A DNA stretch of 26,320 nucleotides from CAIXYX01 sp043806415. GTDB lineage: Archaea > Micrarchaeota > Micrarchaeia > Anstonellales > Anstonellaceae. The translations under genes and the position numbers were made by a program. The stretch lies in the NCBI GenBank assembly GCA_043806415.1, contig JAZDHB010000003.1, positions 1 to 26,320 of the forward strand. The letters are read 5' to 3'. This document shows, piece after piece, positions 5,660 to 13,100 of this stretch. Each line of letters opens with the position of its first letter. The first letter of the stretch is position 1. A model generated the notes under the pieces. That model did not search any database and had not been told where the DNA came from. It saw only the letters and a program-made list of their open reading frames with translations.

Positions 5660-6442
5660 TTATTGCACTGAAAGCTTCTGACCCGGTTCGAGCTGGAGGG
5701 GAACCGTCGGCGCATGGGGCTGCTCGTACACGCGCGCGAGCGCGTCCAGTTGCAGCCTGAGCACCTCGCGCGAGGCCTTGTAGCCCATCTCCAGGCCCGC
5801 CTTGATCTCTTCGCGGGTGAGCAGGCCGTCCATCTGGTAGAGCAGGACGTCCCCGTTGCGGCTCGCGAAGGCCATCGGGTTGTCGGACTGGCCGAAGTTG
5901 TCCTCCTCCTTGGAGAGGTCGAGCACGAGCCGGCCGTCCACCTTGCCCACGGCCACGGCCGAGAGCATGTCCTTCATGGGGATGCCGGCGTCCGCGAGAG
6001 CCACGGCGGCGGCCGTGAGGGCCGCGCAGCGCGTGCCGCCGTCGGACTGCAATATGTCGATGTAGACGTCGATGGCCGTCTTGGGGTAGGATTCGGCGAT
6101 GACCACGTTCTCGAACGCCTCGCTGATGACCTTGGAAAGCTCCTGGCTGCGCCGGCTCGGGCCGGAGCGGCCGTGCTCCTCGAGCGAGCAGAAGGGCGCC
6201 ATGTTGTAGCGGCAGCGCAGCACCGCGCGGTACGGCGACTGGTCGTGGCGGGGCACGCATTCACGGGGGCCGAACACGCCGGCCACCACCTTGTTCTTGC
6301 CCCAGATGACGAGGGCGGAGCCGTCCGCGTCGTTGAGCACGCGCGCCTCGATCGAGATGGGGCGCAGCTCGTCGTCCGAGCGCCCGTCCATGCGCTTTCC
6401 GTCGTCGCGCGTGAGCGCGACCTTGCTTACTTTCGAACTCAT
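5660..6442 (-). CDS. rrp41: Exosome catalytic subunit Rrp41
   Basis: Rrp41 carries the phosphorolytic active site of the archaeal exosome. The 260-residue product has the RNase PH signature DGR at 19-21 and RPISIEA. The conserved phosphate and RNA loop region is CRYNMAPFCSLEEHGRSGPSRRS in pieces. TAIDVYIDILQSDGGTRCAA matches the family's core helix. The acidic catalytic stretch VLDLSKEEDNFGQSD corresponds to the ED-x-GEAD region with the catalytic Asp. The ATG at 6442 has a strong GGTGAA site. The gene lies between rrp4 and rrp42 with gaps of 22 to 33 bases. Confidence 0.97.
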   Translation of the reverse strand: MSSKVSKVALTRDDGKRMDGRSDDELRPISIEARVLNDADGSALVIWGKNKVVAGVFGPRECVPRHDQSPYRAVLRCRYNMAPFCSLEEHGRSGPSRRSQELSKVISEAFENVVIAESYPKTAIDVYIDILQSDGGTRCAALTAAAVALADAGIPMKDMLSAVAVGKVDGRLVLDLSKEEDNFGQSDNPMAFASRNGDVLLYQMDGLLTREEIKAGLEMGYKASREVLRLQLDALARVYEQPHAPTVPLQLEPGQKLSVQ

Positions 6443-6475
6443 AGGATTTCACCTTCAGCGTAAAACTGGTTTTCC

Positions 6476-7471
6476 TTATTGAGACTGGCCCTCGTCGCTT
6501 TGGGCGGGCGGGGCATTGGTCGCGGGCTTGCTTTGCGGGCTTCCCGTCTCGGGCATCGAAGAGCCGGCATTCTGCGCATCGTTCGGGCCGACCGGGTTGG
6601 CCGACGGGTCCGTGTTGCCTTGGCTTTGGTTTTGATCGGAATACTGGGAATTCGCTCCTTCGCGGGGGCCGTCCCGGCGGTGGCCGAACGGCCAGCGCCC
6701 GCCTTCCCGCCGGCGCGAATCGCCGCCGAAACCGCCCTCGCGGCGCCGCTCGTGGCCGCCGCTCCGGGAGCCCTCACGGCGTTCCCCGCCGTAGGACGGG
6801 CCGCCCGTGTTCCCGTAGCCGCCGGACGGGGCCGGCGCGGGGGCCGGGATCACGTCCGGCGAGATGGGCTTGCCGCACGCCTCCGAGAGCATGGACGCCA
6901 CGCGGTCGGTCAGGCCCGAGGTGTGCGCGTGGGCGGCGACGAAGTTGATGGCCTGGCGCGCGAGCGCGTGGTTGCCGGTGTGCGAGACGAACACGAACCC
7001 GTTTCGTCCGACGATGATCTGGCAGCCGGAGGCGTAGGCGATCATGTTGATCATGGAATTGCGCTTGCCGATCAGGCGCGGGACCTTGACGGGGGAGATG
7101 CGCTCGATGGCGCCGTTCTCGAGCTTGCGCCCGTCCGCCAGGTCGATGGACTTGACCTCGTCCACGTTGAGGATGCGCACCTGCACGATGTCGCCCAGCG
7201 CCAGCACGAGGCGCGTGTCGCGGTTGGAGAAGAAGCCGGTGAAGGGGGCGCCCAGGTCGAGGGTGTAGCCCGCGAAGCGCACGTCGCTCACGAAGCCGAT
7301 GACCACGTCCTCGGCGAGCGGCTCGTACGGCCCGTGGAGGGGCACCAGTTTGCCCTCGTCGGACATGAGGCTGATGACGGTCGCGTAGGTCTTCGTGCCG
7401 TCCGTGTAGGAGTAGGACGCGCGCACGGGCTTGTCGGCGATGACCTCGCCGGGGAAAACGATCCTGGACAT
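6476..7471 (-). CDS. rrp4: Exosome RNA-binding cap subunit Rrp4 with a Gly/Arg-rich tail
   Basis: Rrp4 is one of the S1/KH cap proteins that feed RNA into the Rrp41/Rrp42 ring. The 331-residue product has an N-terminal beta domain (VFPGEVIAD), an S1 domain (about 60-125, with GDIVQVRILNVDE), and a KH-type region (about 130-215, with VPRLIGKRNSMINMI, QIIVGRNGFVFV and a helix). Family members usually end near residue 235. Here about 100 further residues follow: a Gly/Arg/Glu/Ser-rich stretch (YGGERREGSRSGGHERRREG and similar) and then a Gln/Asn/Ser/Pro-rich end. The start at 7471 has GGAGAA upstream. A clear TATA box lies about 95 bases before it. Confidence 0.93.
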   Translation of the reverse strand: MSRIVFPGEVIADKPVRASYSYTDGTKTYATVISLMSDEGKLVPLHGPYEPLAEDVVIGFVSDVRFAGYTLDLGAPFTGFFSNRDTRLVLALGDIVQVRILNVDEVKSIDLADGRKLENGAIERISPVKVPRLIGKRNSMINMIAYASGCQIIVGRNGFVFVSHTGNHALARQAINFVAAHAHTSGLTDRVASMLSEACGKPISPDVIPAPAPAPSGGYGNTGGPSYGGERREGSRSGGHERRREGGFGGDSRRREGGRWPFGHRRDGPREGANSQYSDQNQSQGNTDPSANPVGPNDAQNAGSSMPETGSPQSKPATNAPPAQSDEGQSQ

Positions 7472-7563
7472 GTAGATTCTCCTCCGGCAAAAACGGGCCG
7501 GACAATGCGGAACATGAAAGAGGTTCCTTTGCGGTTTTGAGTACGAATAGATTGGGTCAGGAA

Positions 7564-7580
7564 GCATATATATAGGTTTC
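7564..7580 (-). promoter_or_regulatory. TATA box of the exosome operon
   Basis: On the minus strand GAAACCTATATATATGC gives a strong TATA box with a purine-rich BRE-like element in front. A start about 25 bases downstream would leave a leader of some 65-70 bases before rrp4, and GGAG near its end supports leadered translation. Confidence 0.7.
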
Positions 7581-7630
7581 CGAGAATAGGCGGACGCCGG
7601 GCGGGGCCGAAAAAACATGGCACGCCGAAA

Positions 7631-7993
7631 TCAACGGGCTCCTTTGGCCGGCGCGCTTTCCGCTTCGAGCGAAGACGCTAGCGCGTCCTTGAGCGGCGGG
7701 AGGTCGGTCTGGACGACGTTCCAGACGCGCGTCGCGTTCACGCCGAAATAGGAATGGATCAGCACGTCGCGCATGCCGGCGATCTCCTTCCATGGAACGT
7801 GCGGATAGCCTGTCTTGATGCGTTCCGGCAGGCCCTTGGAAGCCTCGCCGATGATTTCGAGGCGGCGGATGACGGCGTCTTGGGCGCGGCTGTCGGATCC
7901 GAAAGATTTTTCGTCAAGGCCCGCCGCGTAGGTCTCGATCTTGTGGATGCTCTCCAGCATGTCAACAAGCAGGGCGGATACGTCACGGCTCAT
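7631..7993 (-). CDS. hepT: HepT-like HEPN toxin (DUF86)
   Basis: HEPN proteins of this type are ribonuclease toxins paired with a MNT nucleotidyltransferase antitoxin. The 120-residue product is helical and carries the diagnostic RX4HXY motif RDVLIHSY at residues 75-82, whose Arg and His form the RNase site and whose Tyr is the known target of AMPylation by MntA. The preceding helices (RAQDAVIRRLEIIGEASKGLPERI) fit the DUF86 family well, and the length is usual. Its ATG overlaps the mntA stop codon as ATGA, with GGAGG just before it in the mntA end. The pair lies inside the exosome/proteasome superoperon between SBDS and rrp4, so it is probably a late insertion. Confidence 0.9.
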   Translation of the reverse strand: MSRDVSALLVDMLESIHKIETYAAGLDEKSFGSDSRAQDAVIRRLEIIGEASKGLPERIKTGYPHVPWKEIAGMRDVLIHSYFGVNATRVWNVVQTDLPPLKDALASSLEAESAPAKGAR

Positions 7994-8271
7994 AGGAGGG
8001 CGACCTCCTCCTTCAGGATTTTCCGGCGGGCGGGGGAGCGCAGGGTCGAATACTCGACCACGTCCACCGCTTTGCCGAGCGCCTTTTGAATGCTGAGCTT
8101 GAGGCCGACCAGCGCCAAGAGGCTGGCGCTCTTGGGCAATTGGACAAGAATGTCGATGTCGCTGTCCCGCGTCATGGTGCCGCGAGCGGCCGAACCGAAC
8201 AACCCGGCCCGGGCGACCTTGTAGCGGCGCAGGATCGGGAGGGTTTTCCGGCGGATTTGGGAGATCTGCAT
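7990..8271 (-). CDS. mntA: MntA-like minimal nucleotidyltransferase antitoxin
   Basis: This is the antitoxin partner of HepT; it transfers AMP from ATP to the HepT tyrosine and so silences the RNase. The 93-residue product has the nucleotidyltransferase signature GSAARGTMTRDSDIDILV at 26-43. The metal-binding Asp pair is at 38 and 40, and a third acidic residue lies at D70 in KAVDVVEY. The order antitoxin then toxin with a four-base overlap is the standard arrangement. A TATA box lies about 30 bases before the ATG and there is no ribosome binding site, so the message is probably leaderless. All catalytic residues are present, so the pair looks intact. Confidence 0.9.
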   Translation of the reverse strand: MQISQIRRKTLPILRRYKVARAGLFGSAARGTMTRDSDIDILVQLPKSASLLALVGLKLSIQKALGKAVDVVEYSTLRSPARRKILKEEVALL

Positions 8272-8297
8272 AGGTACCGGAGATATCGCTCGGCGGA

Positions 8298-8308
8298 AGT
8301 ATATATGC
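8298..8308 (-). promoter_or_regulatory. TATA box of the mntA-hepT pair
   Basis: On the minus strand GCATATATACT is centred about 31 bases before the mntA ATG. At archaeal spacing transcription would start within a few bases of the ATG, giving a leaderless message. This separates the pair from SBDS transcription. Confidence 0.65.
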
Positions 8309-8390
8309 GTTCACTTCAGGCTGACGAGCGAGGGCAATCGGAAAACGAGGAGGCGAACGCCGGATCGGCGGATCGGGATATACTCAGGTC

Positions 8391-9083
8391 CTATTCGATG
8401 TATCTCGTCTGCGCCTGCCCGGCCGTCGCCTTGTTGAGCTTGTCGAAGAAATCGCCCACCATGCCGGCCGGCATCTCGAGCACGACCATGAGGCTGCCGT
8501 CCGCGCCGTGCTCCTCCTTCTGGATGCCCTGGCTCTTGAGAAGGCCGTAGACGTGGTGGGCGTGCTCCGGCCCCACCTTGATGGCGATCTTCTTCTTGAC
8601 GAATTTGATGGGCAGCTCGACGCGCAGGGCGGAGACGACGTCGGCCATCTGCGCGGACGCGTCTTTTAGCGGGTCGATGTCCAGGCGCACCTTCTGCATG
8701 GCCTGCTCGATGCGGACGAGCGGGTGCGGCGCGCCGGTGCGCGGGTCGGTGGCCTCGCGCGCGATGAGCTGTGCAATCTGCTTTCTCTTCTCCTCCATCA
8801 TCTTGTGCTTCTGATTGGTGGTGAGGGCCAGTTCGCCCTCTTTGAGAATTCGCGAGGCGATGGCTAGGATGTCGTCGGTCTTGAACGCTTTCTGGAGCGC
8901 GGCGGACTTGTGCCGCTCGCCCCGCCTCGCGTCCTTGAAGATCTCCTCGGCCGCGAGGACGTTGTTTATTTCCTTCTTCTGGCCGGTGCGGAAAGCGAGC
9001 GCCAGATCGGGGTCCACGAGGATCTCGAATGCCTCGCCGTTGACCTTCATGTGCGCGACCATCGCATTGTCAAGGGAAACCAT
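8391..9083 (-). CDS. sbds: SBDS-family ribosome maturation protein
   Basis: SBDS acts late in maturation of the large ribosomal subunit, with an elongation-factor-like GTPase, to release eIF6. The 230-residue product has the three family domains. The first is N-terminal (MVSLDNAMVAHMKVNGEAFE, ILVDPDLAL, EIFKDARRGERHK). The second is a central helical domain (TNQKHKMMEEKRKQIAQLIA, DPRTGAPHP). The third is a C-terminal ferredoxin-like domain (DGSLMVVLEMPAGM). I chose the ATG at 9083, which gives the family's usual opening. A GTG at 9092 would add three residues. The first codons are also present 110 bases upstream, beyond an inserted hairpin element (see 9089-9193), so the present start may be secondary. 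Confidence 0.93.
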   Translation of the reverse strand: MVSLDNAMVAHMKVNGEAFEILVDPDLALAFRTGQKKEINNVLAAEEIFKDARRGERHKSAALQKAFKTDDILAIASRILKEGELALTTNQKHKMMEEKRKQIAQLIAREATDPRTGAPHPLVRIEQAMQKVRLDIDPLKDASAQMADVVSALRVELPIKFVKKKIAIKVGPEHAHHVYGLLKSQGIQKEEHGADGSLMVVLEMPAGMVGDFFDKLNKATAGQAQTRYIE

Positions 9084-9088
9084 GGGAA

Positions 9089-9193
9089 TCACGGCATGAC
9101 GATCTGGATTCTTTTCTTTCCCTGAAGGCTTTCTTTTCTTGTAAAGAAAAGAAAGGCTTCGTGCGCGACCATCGCATTGTCGAGCGTCACCAC
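9089..9193 (-). pseudogene. Displaced original start of SBDS, now a 34-codon leader reading frame
   Basis: GTGGTGACGCTCGACAATGC at the 5' end encodes VVTLDNAMVAH, nearly the same as the SBDS opening MVSLDNAMVAH. GGTGAT, a good ribosome binding site, lies before it. Twenty-one bases (9161-9181) are identical to 9051-9071. After this block the frame runs through the hairpin element (EAFLFFTRKESLQGKK) and ends at a TGA at 9089-9091, five bases before the SBDS ATG. It could be translated and coupled to SBDS, or simply be a remnant. Confidence 0.6.
9109..9160 (-). repeat. Hairpin element copy D, at the SBDS start
   Basis: Read on the plus strand, GAAG (9124-9127) pairs with CTTC (9157-9160). A single mismatch (G9128/G9156) follows, then CTTTCTTTTCTT (9129-9140) pairs with AAGAAAAGAAAG (9144-9155) around a GTA loop. 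The tail TTCTTTTCTTTCCCT lies to the left. The GGCTTC end abuts the duplicated SBDS sequence, just as copy C abuts the duplicated tRNA end. Confidence 0.8.
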
Positions 9194-9221
9194 GCGATCA
9201 CCAGAAGATCCTCCGGCTTAC

Positions 9222-9929
9222 TCACTTCAAATGCTTCTCCACGTCCTTGGGCGAGAGCAGCTCGAACTTCTTGTCTTTGGAGGTGCAGATCGAGATCTCG
9301 AGGTTGGTCGGCGTCAGGGCGATGTCGCCCGTCTTCTTCATCGCCTTGATGGCGAGGCTGATGCCGGCGTCGATGGAGAGCGTGTCCTTGTATTCCTTCT
9401 CGAAGAACTCCTCGGCCTCCTTCTTGCCCGAGCCGATGGCGCAGGCCTTGTAGCCGGTGAGCGCGCCCGAGGGCTCGGCCTCGAAGAGCTTGGGCTTGTC
9501 GTCCACGCCCGCCACGAGCAGCGACACGCCGAAGGGTCGGATGCCCCCATACTGGGTGTAGACCTGCATGAGGTCGCACAGCTCCTTGGCGATGGCCTCG
9601 ACCGAGATGGGCTCGGCGTAGGCGATCTGGTGGCGCTGCGCCTCCAAGCGCGCGACGTCCACGAGGCGGCGCGCGTCGGCGATGAGGCCGGAGGCGGTCG
9701 CCGAGATGTGGCTGTCGATCTCGAACACCTTCTTCATTGATTCGGGCACGAGCAGGTTGGAGGAGGAATTCTTGTAGGCCACGAGGATGACGCCGTCGGA
9801 GCAGACCATGCCGATGGCGGTGGCTCCGCGCCGCACCGCTTCTTTGGCGTATTCCACCTGGAACAGCCGGCCGTCCGGCGAGAACACCGTGATGGCGCGG
9901 TCATAGGCTTGGGGGGAAACCGGGTACAT
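9222..9929 (-). CDS. psmA: Proteasome alpha subunit
   Basis: The alpha subunit forms the outer gating rings of the 20S proteasome and binds the PAN or Cdc48-type ATPases. The 235-residue product opens with the alpha signature YDRAITVFSPDGRLFQVEYA (from residue 9), whose N-terminal tail forms the gate. RRGATAIGM, VGV-type strands, GGIRPFGVSLLVAGVDD and ACAIGSGKKEAEEF follow in the usual order. The length is typical. The ATG at 9929 has GAGGTGG upstream. It heads the superoperon, with SBDS next. No beta subunit is in the window. Confidence 0.97.
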   Translation of the reverse strand: MYPVSPQAYDRAITVFSPDGRLFQVEYAKEAVRRGATAIGMVCSDGVILVAYKNSSSNLLVPESMKKVFEIDSHISATASGLIADARRLVDVARLEAQRHQIAYAEPISVEAIAKELCDLMQVYTQYGGIRPFGVSLLVAGVDDKPKLFEAEPSGALTGYKACAIGSGKKEAEEFFEKEYKDTLSIDAGISLAIKAMKKTGDIALTPTNLEISICTSKDKKFELLSPKDVEKHLK

Positions 9930-9990
9930 AATTCCACCTCGTAAGACGAGTATAATCCAATTGAGCTTTACGGGATGGATTATCGGGCAA

Positions 9991-10004
9991 GGTTTATATA
10001 GTAT
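9991..10004 (-). promoter_or_regulatory. TATA box of psmA
   Basis: On the minus strand AATACTATATAAACC lies about 65-75 bases before the psmA ATG. A start site near 9970 would give a leader of about 40 bases that includes the GAGGTGG ribosome binding site. The rest of the 9930-10133 gap holds poly-T/C sequence and no gene. Confidence 0.65.
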
Positions 10005-10133
10005 TTGGAAAGATGCAAAAAAGCGGATGGGCGCTCAGGTGCCTTCTCGCGAGGCGGCCCGGGCCGCCGCGTTTTTTTTCTTTTGTTCTCTTTTTTTTCT
10101 CGAGCGATTCGCCTGTCCGATTTCTTTTCCCGC

Positions 10134-13100
10134 CTAGGCGGATTTGACGCAACTCCAGTACGTGCTGCCGATCGGCGGCGGGGTCTGCGTGGTGCCGCCG
10201 CACGCGAGCACCGTGCTGTCCGAATCCACCGGCGGGTTGCGCCCGCAGTCCGTGGTCGTGGCCCCGCCCTTGGGGAAGATGTCCGGCTCGGGCGCGTAAT
10301 TCACGCTGGCTCTGGAGGTGTAGGCATAATAGGAGGCGGGCTGGGGGTTGGGCGAGTCGGGGGGAGAGGGGGGGCTCTGGAGGCAGCACACCTGCCCGGG
10401 CGGCAGTCCGCCGATGAGCTGGGGCGCCTGGGGCAGAAGGATGTCGTTGGCCAGATCGCTCATGGGCATGGTCGCGACGTCGCAGGTGGAAAGATCCTGC
10501 GAGCCGGCTCCCGTGCTGGCCGGGCATGGGACCGGGGCTCTGTTGTTTGAGCGCGCGGCCGTGCAGGTGATCGTGCGGGTGCTGTCCTTACAGAGGTTCT
10601 GCTGGCAGTATTGGACGGAGAGGCAGTTGGGCGCGCATTTCTGGCCCGGCGTGCAGGAGCTTCCGTCCAGGCAGACGGGGTTGCAGATCCCCAGGTCGAT
10701 CTCCACCTGGCTGCAGGGCATGCACGCGCCCGTTCCGGGACCCGCACACGTGCTTGGTCCGAAATCGCGGGCAACCACCTTGCGGATGCCGGCCGAGATG
10801 GTGGGGTGCGAGAACTGCGCGGATGCGCTGGAGGCGGCGCAGAACGGCGTGGAGGTGTCGGACACGGATTTGCCGGCCGGCAGCAGGAAGGAGTCGGCGC
10901 TGCTGACGGCCTGGGGGCTCTTGCCCCCGTCGAGCGGCGGCAGGAGCACGCCGACCACGCCGGCCAGCGAGAGTTCGCGCGCGTGCGCGTACAGGCGCTC
11001 GAAGAATTGCGGGTTGGAGTAGAGGCCGGGGTTGGAGGGGTCGCAGCCCTCGTCGTAGGTGAGCTTCCAGAGCGTGGGCCAGCTGGCCTGCTGGAGCACG
11101 TGGCGCGAGAGATTGATGGACTGGTTGAGCGACGCCTCGAGCAGGGCCGCCGTGGCCGGATCGTTAAGGTCCGCGTTCGGGGGCAGGGTCCGGCTTATGT
11201 CGATGTTGAGTACGAGGACGTCCACGTTCTTCATGGCCGGCATGGTGGCGAGGGCGCCGTTGGGCTTGAATGAATAGGGATCGAATGGGGCCATGCCCTC
11301 CGACCAGGAGAGGATGGCATTGCTCAGGGTATTGCCGTATTCCTCCTGAGCGCTGCGGGCGGGCGCGCTGGCGCCGCTGCAGTCCAGCGGGGAGGTGGAA
11401 TAGGCGAAGAGCGATTTGGAATATTCGATGCCCAGCAGGCAGTCCGGGCAGATGGCGCGGGCGTTGATGAGGCGCGCCTTGGCGAGCGCGCAGTCTGGAT
11501 CTTGCGGGTTTGCTGCACAGTTGTCCGGCAGGTTGTCAAGCACGGCGATGGCGGCGGAATGGTTCTTGGCCAGGAAGCCCAGGAGCCAGTCGGCCTCGGG
11601 CGGGATGGTGCAGTCGTATTTCCAGCCGGTGCAGAAGCCGATGAGGCGGTTGTCGCACTGCTTGTTGCCCAGCGTGCCGCCGTAGGAATGGCACAGGTCG
11701 TTGATGTAGGAGTCCGAGCCGTAGTTGTAATTGGACATGGGAATGACACGGTTGGAGGCGCCGTCGGGCGCGCCGAAGCCGAAGTTGAACACGCGCCCGT
11801 AGCCGCGCAAATCCAGCACCGGCATGATGGAGGAGGACTGGTATTCGTCGATCTTGCTTGCCAGGAACGAATAGCTGGGGTCGGTGGCGACCGAGCCCTC
11901 GGCCATCAGGCTGAAACTGGATTTGGGATAGCTCTTGGGGCATTCGCGGCACGTCGCATCCTTGCCGTCGTAGGAAGTGTAGGGCGTACAGGTGGAAGGG
12001 CAGTAGCCGGAGGCAACGGCCGGATCGCTTGCCTTGTCCGTCTGCCAGGAGGCATAGGTGCGCCCCTTCCAATCGCTCACGTTCTGGTAGGCCAGGGAGA
12101 GCACCGAGCCGCAGGGCTCGCACACGCCGAAAGACTGGATCTTGAGCGTGCCGCCGTCCGGGCCGGAGGGCGCGCAGTCGCCCAAAGACTGGATTTTCCA
12201 TGATTTGTCCTCGCGCGCGTTGGGGTCGGGCGAGATGGAGTCCGCGTTGGAGATGTCGGGCCTCAGCTCCACGACGTCGGCGGCCGCGATGGTGGCGGGC
12301 GGGTCGTTCCAGGCCGCGACTTTCATGTGGCACTCGCCGATGATGGGGAATTTGTCCTTGAGACCGAGGATGTCGGTGAGCGGGTCGGTGAAGATGATGC
12401 CGTTCTTGACGAGCGGCTGCCAAGTGGGGACCGCGGAATAGGATTCGGTCCAGTGCCAGCGAAGATAATCATTGTCCGGGTTCGCGCCGGTACCATAGGC
12501 GCTGGTGATATTCCGCCACATCGAGACGTCCTGCAGCGTGTAACCGGATGGGCAGCCCTTGGTGGGGGGGATGGAGCAGTCATAGATGTTGTCGTTGTGC
12601 TGGGCCAGGCAGGTGACGGAATCCGGCACCCAGCAGCGGTTGTTGGAAAGGACGGGGTAGTTGCTGTCCGGGCACGAATACACCGCCGTGCCCAACTGTC
12701 CGTCCTTGACGCACTGGTCCGCGAGCAGGACCTTTTTCTGGTTGTTGGCCAGCTCGATGTTCTGGCCCTTCCCGCGCATGCCGTCGATGATGTTGTCGTA
12801 CGACCAGGTCGGATTAGCCTTGTCCAAGTACTTGTTGAATTCCGAGAAATCCAGCACGCCCCAGTAGAAGGAGTCGTCCGGATCGCAGTGCCCATACCCC
12901 AAACCACACATGAGGTCCTTGTTGGTGCCGCGCGTCGCGTAGCCGTCCGAATGGACCGCCGGCGTGGCATCGGTGGAATCGTAGGAGCACACCACGACGG
13001 GCTTGGAGTCCCCGCCGGCCGCCTGGCACCATTTCACGTTGGCCTTGCACACGGCCATTTCCACGCTGTCGGGGCTGTACTGGTCGCACAGGTAGGTGGA

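Noticed and set aside
10060..10110. Poly-T/C tract as a terminator of the lipoprotein gene
   Set aside because: The T run is on the plus strand, while the gene is transcribed from the minus strand, where the tract reads as A/G.
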